A DNA stretch of 64,000 nucleotides from the NCBI RefSeq assembly GCF_001542625.1, contig NZ_CP016279.1, positions 10,106,001 through 10,170,000 on the forward strand. Direction: 5' to 3'. The notes beneath the pieces were generated by a model. That model did not search any database. It was not told the DNA's origin and worked only from the letters and a program-made list of their open reading frames with translations. Within the stretch, counting starts at the first letter, position 1. Each line of letters begins with the position of its first letter. Below, in pieces: positions 49,809 to 58,880 of the stretch. A program made the position numbers and the translations under genes. The stretch is from Streptomyces griseochromogenes (GTDB lineage: Bacteria; Actinomycetota; Actinomycetes; Streptomycetales; Streptomycetaceae).

Positions 49809-50663
49809 GTGCCTCCCAAGAAGGATCCTGACGCGTCGGTGAGCGTTCCCTGCTTCTACGGCGCGGAGTTGCGCTACAGGAGGGAGCAGGCGGGGCTCAC
49901 GCTGGAGCAGTTGGTGGAGGGGAGCTACCGGGGACTGTCGTTCCTCAGCCAGATCGAGCGCGGGGAACGGGGAATGCCGGTGGATCTGGCCCGGCACGTG
50001 GATCAGAAGCTGGGTACGGACGGGTTTTTCGAGCGGCGGTGTGAAGACGTCGCCAAGGCGCGGAACGTGGGGCATCCGCTGTACTACGCGGATGTGCCGG
50101 ACCTGGAGAAACAGGCGGTGACGCTGGAGGAGTGGGCGCCCAACGCCTTCCCCGGCCTCCTGCAGACCGAGGCGTGTATGCGGGGGCTCATGCGGTACGG
50201 GGCACCGCTGGCCTCACCGGAGACGGTCGAGAAGAATGTCCGTGCACGTTTGGCGCGTGCCAAGCTCTGGGGGCGCGAGGACCGACCCACCTACTGGGGA
50301 ATCCTGCGAGAGTCGCTCATCCGAAACACACCGCTTCCACCAGCGGTGATGGCCGAGCAACTGGAGCACATTCTCAACGTGATCCAGTCCACGCAGAGCG
50401 TTCTGCAGATCGTTCCGGAAACCAGCCCCTGGCACCCGCTCATGCACGGCATGGCCAAGATCATGACTTTTGCCGACGCTCCGCCGCTGGTGTGGACGGA
50501 AGGCGACTTCGACGGGCAGATCGTGGACTTTCCGGCCCTCGTGCAGGGCTACCGCAGGTCGTACGATCTGCTCAGGGCCGCCGCACTACCGCTTGAGGCG
50601 TCCCTGGCCTTGGTCGAAGAAGCAGCGAGGAACTACAGAGATGAAGCTCGGCAAGGGGATTGA
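49809..50663 (+). CDS. XRE-family regulator with DUF5753
   Basis: 284 aa. HTH: GAELRYRREQAGLTLEQLVE, then RGLSFLSQIERGERGMPVDL. The DUF5753 part includes LEEWAPNAFPGLLQTEACMR, MAEQLEHILNVIQSTQSVLQ and LRAAALPLEASLALVEEAAR. The GTG start at 49809 has no obvious ribosome site. It overlaps the following DUF397 gene by 23 bp, so the pair is co-translated. Together with the divergent ATPase gene it forms the second complete whiJ-like triad in this window, placed between afsS and afsK. Confidence 0.9.
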   Translation: MPPKKDPDASVSVPCFYGAELRYRREQAGLTLEQLVEGSYRGLSFLSQIERGERGMPVDLARHVDQKLGTDGFFERRCEDVAKARNVGHPLYYADVPDLEKQAVTLEEWAPNAFPGLLQTEACMRGLMRYGAPLASPETVEKNVRARLARAKLWGREDRPTYWGILRESLIRNTPLPPAVMAEQLEHILNVIQSTQSVLQIVPETSPWHPLMHGMAKIMTFADAPPLVWTEGDFDGQIVDFPALVQGYRRSYDLLRAAALPLEASLALVEEAARNYRDEARQGD

Positions 50664-50847
50664 CCTGAGTTCGGTCACCTGGCGCAAGAGCAGCTACAGC
50701 AACAACGATGGAGCCGACTGCGTCGAAGTAGCCGACGCCCTCCCCGGCGTCATCCCCGTCCGCGACTCGAAGAGGGCCCAGGACGACCCCGTACTCCTCT
50801 TCCGGACTCGCGCCTGGAGTGCCTTCCTCGGCTCGCTGAAGGGCTGA
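50641..50847 (+). CDS. DUF397 domain protein (68 aa)
   Basis: VTWRKSSYSNNDGADCVEVA, VIPVRDSKRAQDD and WSAFLGSLKG define DUF397. The start lies 23 bp inside the 3' end of the XRE gene. Presumed partner or antagonist of that regulator. Confidence 0.9.
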   Translation: MKLGKGIDLSSVTWRKSSYSNNDGADCVEVADALPGVIPVRDSKRAQDDPVLLFRTRAWSAFLGSLKG

Positions 50848-50934
50848 CCCCACCGCCACAGACCATGATCACGGCCAGGTGACGCGGTCGTAAGCGTCTT
50901 GTGGTGAGCGGAACCGGAGTCATGGCCATGCCGT

Positions 50935-50967
50935 CCTCCCGCGTGACCACATTTTGTTGACGGGAGG
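50935..50967 (+). promoter_or_regulatory. Possible ribosome-site-masking hairpin
   Basis: CCTCCCG (50935-50941) can pair with CGGGAGG (50961-50967), which is the ribosome site of the lipoprotein gene starting at 50976. The 19-nt loop is AT-rich. This could make translation conditional. Confidence 0.35.
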
Positions 50968-50975
50968 GGAACCCC

Positions 50976-51680
50976 ATGTCCGTGCGTGCCCGAATCTCCG
51001 CTGGTGCCGCTGTCTTCGCCCTGTCCGCTCTGGCCCTGACCGGCTGCGGCAACAGCGACGACGACAGCAGCAAGGGCGCCACCGACGGGACGTCCGCGAG
51101 CGCCTCCGCCACCTCCGGCTCGGACTCGGGCGCCCCGACGTCGAAGGAGACCGGCTCGGGCGGATCCGCCACGGCCGGCAAGTCCGGCGCCCCGGCCACC
51201 GGCGGCACCAACGGCGGCACCAACGGCGGCGGCGTCACGTCGGCGTGCACGACGAAGAACACCCGGATCAACTTCGTCCAGGCCGCGCAGCACGCCAGTC
51301 AGCAGGCACCGGCCCAGGGTTCCATCGAGGTCGTCAACACGTCCAAGTCGACCTGCACGATCGTCGGCGCGGTCACCCTGACGGCCAAGGACGACCAGGG
51401 CAAGGCCGACCCCGTCGAGACGGACAACTCGAAGAGCGGCACGGACGCCGTCGACGTCAAGCCCGGCGGCACGGCCAAGGCGTCGGTGGCCTACACCGAC
51501 CTCAACTTCGAGGGCAGCCAGTCGGCCCGGGAGGTCTGTGCCGTGCAGGCGTCCACGGTCGAGATCGCCCTGCCCAAGGACGTCGGGCGCACCGTGAAGG
51601 TGACCAAGGACAGCGGCGCGCAGGGCACCTTCAACGTGTGCGGGAAGGACGTACAGGTCTCCGCCTTCAAGGCTTCCTGA
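50976..51680 (+). CDS. DUF4232-type secreted lipoprotein
   Basis: 234 aa. The signal peptide ends in lipobox LALTGC, then a Ser/Gly/Thr-rich linker of about 65 residues, then a beta-sandwich domain (GSIEVVNTSKSTCTIVGAV, VDVKPGGTAKASVAYTDL, CAVQASTVEIALP) with paired cysteines, as in DUF4232 proteins. Located on the outer face of the membrane. Function unknown. GGGAGGGG precedes ATG 50976, possibly masked by a hairpin. Confidence 0.8.
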   Translation: MSVRARISAGAAVFALSALALTGCGNSDDDSSKGATDGTSASASATSGSDSGAPTSKETGSGGSATAGKSGAPATGGTNGGTNGGGVTSACTTKNTRINFVQAAQHASQQAPAQGSIEVVNTSKSTCTIVGAVTLTAKDDQGKADPVETDNSKSGTDAVDVKPGGTAKASVAYTDLNFEGSQSAREVCAVQASTVEIALPKDVGRTVKVTKDSGAQGTFNVCGKDVQVSAFKAS

Positions 51681-51792
51681 CCGCCCCTGTCGGGAGCCGG
51701 GGCGTCCGGTTCCGCAACCGGTCTCGGGAGTGCCGCGTCCCCTCATGTGCGGGGACGCGGAGTGCCGGACGAAGCGGAAAGGGCAGTCGACG

Positions 51793-52050
51793 GTGAGCGA
51801 TGCGTGGGGCATGGCGATGTGCGGTGCGGTTGCCCTGCTGCTGCTCGGCCTCGCGGTGCGGGAGGCGGTCGTGGTGCGGCGGCTGAAGCGGGACGGTGTT
51901 CGCGCCCAGGGTGTCGTGGTCGACAACACCCGGGACGACTATTCCGACGGCTTCAACTGGGTGCCGGTCATCGCCTTCGTCGACCAGCAGGGACACCGCG
52001 TGGAGTTCTCGCCCAAGATGCGCGGGACCGGGATGAACCTGGCGCGGTGA
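51793..52050 (+). CDS. DUF3592-like membrane protein, truncated
   Basis: 85 aa from GTG 51793. One N-terminal membrane helix (AMCGAVALLLLGLAVREAVV), then GVRAQGVVVDNTRDDYSDGF and VPVIAFVDQQGHRVEFSPKM, the start of a DUF3592 beta domain. Full-length relatives usually go on to about 140-150 aa with a second helix; here the frame stops after MNLAR, 6 bp before the 3' end of the acyl-CoA ligase gene. It looks like a remnant cut off when the catabolic block arrived (inference). Confidence 0.55.
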   Translation: MSDAWGMAMCGAVALLLLGLAVREAVVVRRLKRDGVRAQGVVVDNTRDDYSDGFNWVPVIAFVDQQGHRVEFSPKMRGTGMNLAR

Positions 52051-52056
52051 CGTTCC

Positions 52057-53664
52057 TCAGGGCCGGCGGCCCGCCCGCGCCCGCAGCTCCCCCTTGACCA
52101 CCTTCCCGCTCGCGTTCCGGGGCAGCTCCGTCACGAACTCCACCGCCCTCGGCACCTTGTAGTTCGCCATCTCGCGGCGTGCCCAGGCGATGAGGTCGTC
52201 GGCGGTCAGGACCGCGCCCGGCCTGCGCACCACGTACGCCTTGCCGACCTCGCCGAGGCGCGCGTCGGGTATGCCGATCACGGCGACGTCGGCCACGTCC
52301 GGGTGCACACCGAGGAGTTGCTCCATCTCCGCCGGGTAGGCGTTGAAGCCGCCGACTATGAACATGTCCTTGATGCGGTCCGTGATGCGCAGGTTGCCCG
52401 CCTCGTCCAGCACGCCCACGTCGCCCGTGCTCAGCCAGCCGTCCGAGGAGATCGCCTCCCGCGTCGCCGCCGGGTCCTCGTAGTAGCCGCGCATGACGTT
52501 GAAGCCCCGGACCAGCACCTCCCCGGGGGTGCCGGGCGGCACCCGTGAGCCCTCGGTGTCGACCAGCCTCACCTCCGTGCCGGGGATCGCCCGGCCGGAC
52601 GTGGAGGCGATCACCGACGGGTCGTCGCCGCGACGGCACATCGTGACGATGCCGCTCGCCTCCGAGAGGCCGTACGCCGTCAGGACCGTCTCCACGCCGA
52701 GTTCGCCGCGCAGGCGCTCCACCAGCCGCAGCGGCACCACCGCCGCACCCGTCACCACCAGGCGCAGTGCCGACAGATCGTGGGAGTCCCGGGACGGGTG
52801 GTCCAGGAGTGACTGGTGGAGGGTCGGCGGGCCCGGCAGGACCGAGATCCGTTCCGCCGCGATGTTCGCCAGCGCCGTGTCCACGTTGAACACCGGCTGC
52901 GGGATCATCGTCGCCCCTCGCATCAGGCAGGCGATCACCCCGGCCTTGTAGCCGAAGGTGTGGAAGAAGGGGTTGACGATCAGATAGCGGTCCGTGGTGC
53001 GCAGGCCCGCCAGGTCCGCCCAGATGCCGTACGCCGTCAGGGTCTGCTCGTGGGTGATCATCGCGCCCTTGGGGCGGCCCGTCGTCCCCGAGGTGAAGAC
53101 GATGTCCGACAGACAGCCGCCGTCCAGCTCCCCCTCGCGGCGCCGTACGTCGGACTCCCCCACCCCTTCCCCGCCCGCCAGGAAGTCCTTCCAGGTGCGG
53201 AAGTCCTGGGGGGCGTCGTCCGAGAGGACCACCACGTGCTCCAGCGCCGGCAAGCCGGGGAGCGGGTGACCGGCGCCGTCCGGGGATCCCGCCGCCCGGC
53301 GCAGCGACGCCACGTACGACGTGCCCAGGAAGGTACCCGTCACGAACAGCAGCCTCGCCCCGCCGCGGCGCAGTACGTCCGTCGCCTCCGCCCCCTTGAA
53401 GCGGGTGTTCAGCGGCACCAGCACCGCCCCCGCCGACACCGCGCCCAGTGCCGCGACGATCCAGTCCAGGGAGTTGGGCGACCAGATCGCCACCCGGTCG
53501 CCCACCCGCACGCCGCTCGCGATGCAGGCGGCCGCCGCGCGCTCCACCCGCGCGCCCAGTTCCGCGTACGTGATCCGGGTACGGCCCTCGACCACCGCCT
53601 CGGTGTCCGCGTACCGCTCGGCCGACCATCGCACCAGGCCCGGGATGGTGTCCCAGTCACTCAT
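52057..53664 (-). CDS. Acyl-CoA ligase, FadD3-like
   Basis: 535 aa ANL-superfamily ligase. AMP-binding signature FTSGTTGRPKGAMITHEQ, then YGLSEASG, WLSTGDVG and the catalytic-lysine region RNASGKVVKG. It activates a carboxylic acid as an acyl-CoA via an acyl-AMP. It resembles the FadD3 group that acts on steroid ring (HIP-type) acids, though specificity cannot be read here. It is divergent from the thiolase/DUF35/hydratase operon with two CTGAC-N5-GTCAG operators between. Confidence 0.9.
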   Translation of the reverse strand: MSDWDTIPGLVRWSAERYADTEAVVEGRTRITYAELGARVERAAAACIASGVRVGDRVAIWSPNSLDWIVAALGAVSAGAVLVPLNTRFKGAEATDVLRRGGARLLFVTGTFLGTSYVASLRRAAGSPDGAGHPLPGLPALEHVVVLSDDAPQDFRTWKDFLAGGEGVGESDVRRREGELDGGCLSDIVFTSGTTGRPKGAMITHEQTLTAYGIWADLAGLRTTDRYLIVNPFFHTFGYKAGVIACLMRGATMIPQPVFNVDTALANIAAERISVLPGPPTLHQSLLDHPSRDSHDLSALRLVVTGAAVVPLRLVERLRGELGVETVLTAYGLSEASGIVTMCRRGDDPSVIASTSGRAIPGTEVRLVDTEGSRVPPGTPGEVLVRGFNVMRGYYEDPAATREAISSDGWLSTGDVGVLDEAGNLRITDRIKDMFIVGGFNAYPAEMEQLLGVHPDVADVAVIGIPDARLGEVGKAYVVRRPGAVLTADDLIAWARREMANYKVPRAVEFVTELPRNASGKVVKGELRARAGRRP

Positions 53665-53684
53665 AGCAGCCCCCTACGCCGTAG

Positions 53685-53699
53685 CTGACTGACCGTCAG
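53685..53699. promoter_or_regulatory. Operator of the CTGACG-N3-CGTCAG family (copy 5)
   Basis: CTGACTGACCGTCAG, one inner mismatch, 20 bp upstream of the acyl-CoA ligase start (53664) in the divergent promoter region. Confidence 0.75.
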
Positions 53700-53711
53700 A
53701 TTAGCTGTAAC

Positions 53712-53726
53712 CTGACGGCCTGTCAG
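53712..53726. promoter_or_regulatory. Operator of the CTGACG-N3-CGTCAG family (copy 6)
   Basis: CTGACGGCCTGTCAG, 27 bp centre-to-centre from copy 5 and 21 bp upstream of the thiolase start (53748). The tandem sites suit control of both directions. Confidence 0.75.
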
Positions 53727-53747
53727 CACAGGAGGGGTGGGTTCGCC

Positions 53748-54902
53748 ATGGCAGGAACCGGGTTGAAAGACGCCACCGCCATCGTCGGGATCGGGCAGAC
53801 CGCCTTCGCCAAACGCCTTGCGGAGGACGAGAGGACACTCGCCTGCCGGGCCGTTCTCGCCGCGCTCGACGACGCCGGGATCGCCCCCGGCGAGGTCGAC
53901 GCCCTCGCCTCCTACACCATGGAGGAGACCGACGAGGTGGAGCTCGCGAAGGCCGTGGGGTTCGGGGACCTCACCTTCTTCAGCAAGGTGGGGTACGGAG
54001 GTGGTGGTTCCTGTGCCACCGTGGCCCACCTCGCCGCCGCCATCGCCTCGGGGCAGGCCACCGTCGGTGTCGCCTGGCGGTCGCGCAAGCGGGGCAGCGG
54101 GGCCCGGCCCTGGAGCAACACCGCCGTCCAGCTGCCCACTCCCGGCCAGTGGACCCGGCCCTTCGGGCTGCTGAGGCCCGCCGACGAGATCGCCATGCTC
54201 ACGCGCCGGTACATGCACGAGTACGGGGCCACCCGGGACCATCTGTTCAACGTCGCCCTCGCCTGCCGCAACCGGGCCAACCAGAACCCCGCCGCCGTGA
54301 TGTACGAACGGCCGCTCACCCGCGAGATGTACATGACGTCGCGGTGGATCAGCGAGCCGCTGTGCCTCTTCGACAACTGCCTGGAGACGGACGGCGCGCT
54401 GGCCTGCGTGGTCGTCAGCAGGGAACGCGCCCGGGACTGCCGCCGGACCCCGGTCTACGTCCACTCCGCAGCCCAGGGGCTGCCCGCCCAGCACCACGGC
54501 ATGGTCAACTACTGGAACGACGACCCGCTCACCGGCCCGGCCTGGACCGCAGCCCGGCACCTGTGGAAGCACGCCGACTTCACGCCCGAGGACGTGGACG
54601 TGGCGCAGATCTACGACGCGTTCACCGCGTTGATACCCCTCTCCCTGGAGGGATACGGCTTCTGCGGGAGGGGCGAGGGCGGGGCCTTCACCGAGCAAGG
54701 TGCCCTGGAGATCGGGGGGCGGCTGCCCGTCAACACCGGTGGCGGCGGGCTCTCCGAGGCCTATGTGCACGGCTTCAACCTCATCAACGAAGGGGTGAGG
54801 CAGCTGCGCGGCAGCAGTACCGCGCAGGTCCCCGGGGCCGCCACCTGTCTGGTCACGGCAGGCGAGGGCGTGCCCACCTCCGCTCTCCTGCTGAGGAGTT
54901 GA
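53748..54902 (+). CDS. Thiolase-like lipid-transfer protein / acyl-CoA aldolase (Ltp-like)
   Basis: 384 aa. Thiolase fold: AIVGIGQTAFAKR, YGGGGSCATVAHLAAAIASG, VAQIYDAFTALIPLSLEGYG, and NTGGGGLSEAYVHGF near the end. The Y-D-A-F in place of the thiolase H-D-C-F and the adjacent DUF35 gene resemble Ltp2-type retro-aldolases, which cleave steroid side chains in a complex with a DUF35 protein. AGGAGGGG precedes ATG 53748. First gene of a three-gene operon. Confidence 0.85.
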   Translation: MAGTGLKDATAIVGIGQTAFAKRLAEDERTLACRAVLAALDDAGIAPGEVDALASYTMEETDEVELAKAVGFGDLTFFSKVGYGGGGSCATVAHLAAAIASGQATVGVAWRSRKRGSGARPWSNTAVQLPTPGQWTRPFGLLRPADEIAMLTRRYMHEYGATRDHLFNVALACRNRANQNPAAVMYERPLTREMYMTSRWISEPLCLFDNCLETDGALACVVVSRERARDCRRTPVYVHSAAQGLPAQHHGMVNYWNDDPLTGPAWTAARHLWKHADFTPEDVDVAQIYDAFTALIPLSLEGYGFCGRGEGGAFTEQGALEIGGRLPVNTGGGGLSEAYVHGFNLINEGVRQLRGSSTAQVPGAATCLVTAGEGVPTSALLLRS

Positions 54903-54908
54903 TCCAGC

Positions 54909-55316
54909 ATGCTGAATCCGGTCACGGACACCGACGGCGCGCCCTTCTGGGAGTACGCCGCCCAGGGCGAGCTGCGGGTCCAGGCCTGCGCCGACTGCGG
55001 CGAGGCCCGCTTCCCGCCGCGGCCCTGCTGTCCGCACTGCCAGTCCTTCGCGAGCGAGTGGCGGCCGGTCTCGGGGCGCGGGCGCGTGTGGTCGTACGTG
55101 GTGCCGCATCCGCCGCTGCTGCCCGACTACGCGGAGCAGGCGCCGTACAACGTCGTCGTCGTGGAGCTGGAGGAGCTGCCCCGGATACGGCTCGTCGGGA
55201 ACGTGGTGAGCCGCGCCGGGGCGCCGCTCGGCTCCCTCGACCCGCGGCGCGTCAGGATCGGCGCCCGGGTTCAGGTGGTGTTCTGCGACGGACTTCCGCA
55301 GTGGGTGCTGTCGTGA
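54909..55316 (+). CDS. DUF35 OB-fold/zinc-ribbon acyl-CoA-binding protein
   Basis: 135 aa. The N-terminal rubredoxin-like zinc ribbon reads C-A-D-C-G...C-C-P-H-C; the OB-fold follows (VSGRGRVWSYVVPHPPLLPD, YNVVVVELEELPRIRLVGNV, VRIGARVQVVF). DUF35 proteins are obligate partners of Ltp-type aldolases and thiolases, supplying the CoA-binding surface. It starts 6 bp after the thiolase-like gene and overlaps the hydratase by 4 bp. Confidence 0.92.
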   Translation: MLNPVTDTDGAPFWEYAAQGELRVQACADCGEARFPPRPCCPHCQSFASEWRPVSGRGRVWSYVVPHPPLLPDYAEQAPYNVVVVELEELPRIRLVGNVVSRAGAPLGSLDPRRVRIGARVQVVFCDGLPQWVLS

Positions 55317-56089
55317 GCGCGGTCCGGTTCTGCGCCGACAAGGACACCGGCGTCGCCGTCGTCACCCTGAACCGGCCCGAGCGGCTCAACGCCGTCGACG
55401 GGGACATGGCCAGGGAACTCGCCGGGATCTGGGGCGAGTTGCGGTTCGACGACTCCGTGCGGGCCGTCGTCCTCACGGGAGCCGGGGAGCGGGCCTTCTG
55501 CACCGGCATCGACCGGGACTTCGCCGTGCCGCAGCCGTCGTCGCCGTACATGCAGGACGATCCGCTGCTGACGGTCGGGCCGAAGGCGAACGACCTGTGG
55601 AAGCCGGTGGTGGCCGCCGTGCGGGGGATGGCCTGCGGGGGCGCCTTCTATCTGCTCGGGGAGAGCGAGTTCGTCGTCGCCGACACGACTGCGGCCTTCT
55701 TCGACCCGCATACGACGTACGGCATGGTCAGCGCGTACGAGTCCGTGCTCATGGCCCAGCGGATGCCGTACGGGGAGGTCGCGCGGATGATGCTCATGGG
55801 GAGCGCGGAACGGATCTCCGCCGAGCGCGCCCACGCCATCGGGCTGGTCTCCGAACTCACCGAACCCGGCGAGGCGTTGGACGCGGCCGTGCGCTGTGCC
55901 GCCGTCATCGCCGGATATCCGGCCGAGGGGGTGCAGGGGACCGTGCGGGCGCTGTGGGCGGCCAAGGAGGCGGCACGGGCGCAGGCGTTCGCGCAGGCAC
56001 CGCATCTCATCGCGCTCGGGAATCTGCCCGCCGAGCGGCAGGCGGAGCTGTTCGCGGGGAGGCGGTCCGGGCAGTTCCGGGTGCGGTGA
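55313..56089 (+). CDS. Enoyl-CoA hydratase/isomerase family protein
   Basis: 258 aa crotonase fold. VAVVTLNRPERLNAVDGDM, AVVLTGAGERAFCTGIDRDF (first oxyanion strand), VVAAVRGMACGGAFYLLGES (second oxyanion turn) and RMMLMGSAERISAERAHAIG. It hydrates or isomerises enoyl-CoA in beta-oxidation-like steps. GTG 55313 overlaps the DUF35 stop (GTGA). The residue after the oxyanion turn (F-Y-L-L-G-E) carries one candidate acidic residue, so the exact reaction is open. Last gene of the operon. Confidence 0.9.
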   Translation: MSAVRFCADKDTGVAVVTLNRPERLNAVDGDMARELAGIWGELRFDDSVRAVVLTGAGERAFCTGIDRDFAVPQPSSPYMQDDPLLTVGPKANDLWKPVVAAVRGMACGGAFYLLGESEFVVADTTAAFFDPHTTYGMVSAYESVLMAQRMPYGEVARMMLMGSAERISAERAHAIGLVSELTEPGEALDAAVRCAAVIAGYPAEGVQGTVRALWAAKEAARAQAFAQAPHLIALGNLPAERQAELFAGRRSGQFRVR

Positions 56090-56250
56090 GCCGTCAGCTC
56101 GCGAGGGGGCGAACCGGTCGAAGCGGTGCACCTCGCGGAACGGCGCCCTGAACGTCATCTTTGCGTTCGCGGGCACCGTGACATGCGGATACACCGTAGC
56201 GGCCGGTGGCACCGCCTGGCGGGCGTTCGGCGGCGGGGGTAGCGTCAGGC

Positions 56251-56305
56251 GTGAGACGGCCGCCGTCTGGAGCCCTTCCGTTACAACCGGTACGACGGCC
56301 GTCAC
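56251..56305. terminator. Probable bidirectional terminator between hydratase and afsK
   Basis: Palindrome AGACGGC-C-GCCGTCT (56254-56268) and longer complementary arms GTGAGACGGCCG / CGGCCGTCAC (56251-56262, 56296-56305) lie between two convergent genes. The rest of the 220-bp gap (56090-56309) shows no gene that I can support. Confidence 0.45.
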
Positions 56306-56309
56306 GTGT

Positions 56310-58661
56310 TCATGCCGTGCGGGCCGTGCCCGTTCCCTTCTCCGCGTCCAGCGCGTACACACACCGGTCCTTGCTGCACGCGTACACCACCCCGTCCTTG
56401 ACGACCGGCGAGCCGGTGATCTCGCCTCCCGTGGCCAGCTTCCACCTGAGCCGGCCGTCGTCGGCCTTCAGCGTGTACAGCAGATGGTCGGTGGAGCCGA
56501 AGTGGATGCGGCCCTCGGCGACCGAGGGGGCGCCGACCACGTCGCCGCCGGCCTGGAAGCGCCACTTCGGGGTGCCGGTGACCGCGTCCAGGGTGTAGAG
56601 GCCCTTGCCGCTGCCCACGTGGACGTGTCCGGCCGCCACCAGGACCGGCTCGATGGAGGAGCGGGCCTCGGTGGCGATGCGCCAGCGGTCGCGGCCGTCG
56701 GTGGCGTCCAGGGCGTAGACCGTGCCGAGGTAGTCGGACAGGTAGACGCCGCCGCCGGTGACGGCCGGGCCCGGGGCGTAGGCCGGCGGGCACAGGAACA
56801 CCGCGGGAGCCTCGAAGTGCCAGCGGACCAGGCCGCTCGCCACCTCGATCGCGAGGACCCGGGTGCCGGCGCAGACGTAGACGTAGCCGTCGGGGGCCGG
56901 GGTGATGCGGACCGGGACGCCGCCGCAGGAGGCCGCGTCGCCGATGGGGTACGACCAGCGCTCCTCGCCGGTGCGGGCCTCCAGGGCGCGCAGCCGGGCG
57001 TCCTGCCAGACGTAGACCGTGCCGTCGTGCACGGCGGGGCCCGCCTCAGGGGACTCGAAGTCGGTCTGGCAGCCGCTGATCTCCCACAGCTTCTGGCCGT
57101 TCGCGGCCTCCCAGGCCTGGACGCCGCCGCCGCGGGTGCCGGTGACGACCGTGCCGTGGTCGGCCTTCAGGGAGTACACCCAGGCGTCGGTGGACAGCCG
57201 CCACAGATCGGCGCCCCCGCGGGCGTCCAGGGCGAAGAGGGTGGGGCCGTCGGAGGCGTGGATACGGCCGTCCGCCACGGCCATCGACCAGGCGACGTCC
57301 CGCGTCTTGAAGCGGCGGCGGCCGGTGCCCACGTCCAGGGCGTGCACCTCGAAGGAGGTGACGTAGACCAGGTCGCCGTCGACGGACGGGGTGCCCCAGA
57401 CGTCGTTGGACATGCGGAAGCGCCAGGGACGCCAGCCGGAGGCCGTCTCCGGGGGCAGCGCGGGTACGGGCGGTACGGCGGGGTCGGCGCCGTTGACGCC
57501 GGGGCGGGGGCGGGACCAGCTGGCGACCAGGCCGGCCTCCGGAGGGGGTGCCTTGACGGCGGCGGCGCGGGCGTCGGCGACGCGCGGGCCGGGGCCGATG
57601 GGCACCTGGGCGCCGGCCAGCCGGACCGGGCCGGTGTCGGGGGCGCCCACCGCGCCGACCGGTGCGGGGACCGGGACCGCGGGGTCGTAGGACGGCGGCG
57701 GGGGTACGGCCGCTCGGCCGCCGCTGCGCGGTCCTGGCGCGCTGGGGGCGGGCTTGGCGGCGGGGCGGCCGCCGCGGCGGGACTCGATGAGGGCGACCGC
57801 CTTCTCCGGCAGCCAGGCGGAAGCGGTGCCGCTGTCGTCGGATCCGGAGCCGAACAGGTGCGGGGCGAGCTGGGACTGGAGGTCGGCGGGGTTGGGCCTG
57901 CCGGTGGCCTCCATCTGCATGCAGGACTCGATCAGCGGGCGCAGTTCGTCCGGCAGGCCGGTGAGGTCCGGGCCCTCGCGGAGCAGCATGAAGACGGTCT
58001 CGACGGGATTGGCGCCGTGGAAGGGCGGGTGGCCGGTGGCGGCGAAGACCAGCATGGAGCCGAGCGAGAAGACGTCGCTGGCGCCGGTGACGCTGCGGGA
58101 GTCCTTGGCCTGCTCGGGAGACATGTAGGCGGGGGTGCCGACGGCCACGTTCGTCATCGTCAAACGGGTGTTCGAAACGCCGGAGGCGATACCGAAGTCG
58201 ATCACCCGGGGACCGTCCTCGACCACCAGGACGTTGGACGGCTTCAGGTCACGGTGGACCAGCCCCGCACCGTGGATGGACTGCAGGGCTTCCGCGACGC
58301 CCGCCGCCAGCCAGCGCACGGCCTGGGCCGGGAGCGGCCCGCAGTCGTTCACTATTTCCTCGAGGGAGGGCGCGGGCACGTAGGCGGTGGCCAGCCAGGG
58401 CACGGCGGCGCGAGGATCGGCGTCGACGACGGCCGCCGTGTAGAAGCCGGAGACCGCGCGGGCCGCCTCCACCTCACGAGTGAAGCGGACACGGAAGAGC
58501 TGGTCCTCGGCCAGCTCGGTGCGGACCGTCTTGATCGCCACGCGCCGGCCGGATGCCGAGCGTGCCAGATAGACCAGCCCCATGCCGCCGGCACCCAGCC
58601 GGCCCAGCACCTCGAACGGCCCGATCCGCCGCGGATCGTGCTGCGTCAGCTGATCCACCAC
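56310..58661 (-). CDS. afsK: AfsK: membrane-associated Ser/Thr protein kinase with PQQ-type beta-propeller
   Basis: 783 aa from GTG 58661. The kinase domain has [37 protein letters not shown] and [12 protein letters not shown] Pro/Ala linker (about 330-440) is followed by repeated PQQ-like blades ([40 protein letters not shown]). The start [20 protein letters not shown] matches AfsK of S. coelicolor as I remember it. AfsK autophosphorylates and phosphorylates AfsR, linking an unknown signal to antibiotic production; the propeller is probably the sensor. GGGAGG lies 10 nt before the start. Normally close to afsR/afsS; here a catabolic block and a regulatory triad lie between. Confidence 0.95.
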   Translation of the reverse strand: MVDQLTQHDPRRIGPFEVLGRLGAGGMGLVYLARSASGRRVAIKTVRTELAEDQLFRVRFTREVEAARAVSGFYTAAVVDADPRAAVPWLATAYVPAPSLEEIVNDCGPLPAQAVRWLAAGVAEALQSIHGAGLVHRDLKPSNVLVVEDGPRVIDFGIASGVSNTRLTMTNVAVGTPAYMSPEQAKDSRSVTGASDVFSLGSMLVFAATGHPPFHGANPVETVFMLLREGPDLTGLPDELRPLIESCMQMEATGRPNPADLQSQLAPHLFGSGSDDSGTASAWLPEKAVALIESRRGGRPAAKPAPSAPGPRSGGRAAVPPPPSYDPAVPVPAPVGAVGAPDTGPVRLAGAQVPIGPGPRVADARAAAVKAPPPEAGLVASWSRPRPGVNGADPAVPPVPALPPETASGWRPWRFRMSNDVWGTPSVDGDLVYVTSFEVHALDVGTGRRRFKTRDVAWSMAVADGRIHASDGPTLFALDARGGADLWRLSTDAWVYSLKADHGTVVTGTRGGGVQAWEAANGQKLWEISGCQTDFESPEAGPAVHDGTVYVWQDARLRALEARTGEERWSYPIGDAASCGGVPVRITPAPDGYVYVCAGTRVLAIEVASGLVRWHFEAPAVFLCPPAYAPGPAVTGGGVYLSDYLGTVYALDATDGRDRWRIATEARSSIEPVLVAAGHVHVGSGKGLYTLDAVTGTPKWRFQAGGDVVGAPSVAEGRIHFGSTDHLLYTLKADDGRLRWKLATGGEITGSPVVKDGVVYACSKDRCVYALDAEKGTGTARTA

Positions 58662-58780
58662 TTGCCTGCCACCTCCCCGTACGAGCCGCGCCACCCACAT
58701 ATGTACGCGACCGAAGTGCAGCGTCTCACCACCGCACCGCCTTGGCGGCACGCACCCTGATTCTTCCTGGCCGGGCGGCC

Positions 58781-58850
58781 GGTGGCGAACCCAGTGATAA
58801 ATCGGGGTGTCTCATGCCAAATAGGTACGAATTTGTCCGAACAAGATTAT
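58781..58850 (-). promoter_or_regulatory. AT-rich region upstream of afsK, with TTGT-N4-ACAA dyad
   Basis: This 70-bp pocket is far richer in A/T than its surroundings and contains TTGTCCGAACAA (58833-58844). It lies 120-190 bp before the afsK start and likely holds its promoter. Next to it, the CATCGCG-type heptamer repeats (58855-58890) run into the 3' end of the upstream gene. Confidence 0.4.
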
Positions 58851-58880
58851 TTCGTCATCGCGTCATCGCGCCCATCGCGC

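Noticed and set aside
55271..56362. Minus-strand open frame over the hydratase gene and the gap after it
   Set aside because: Mostly antisense to the hydratase; the short part in the gap (with FREVHRFDRFAPS) has no start context or known motif.
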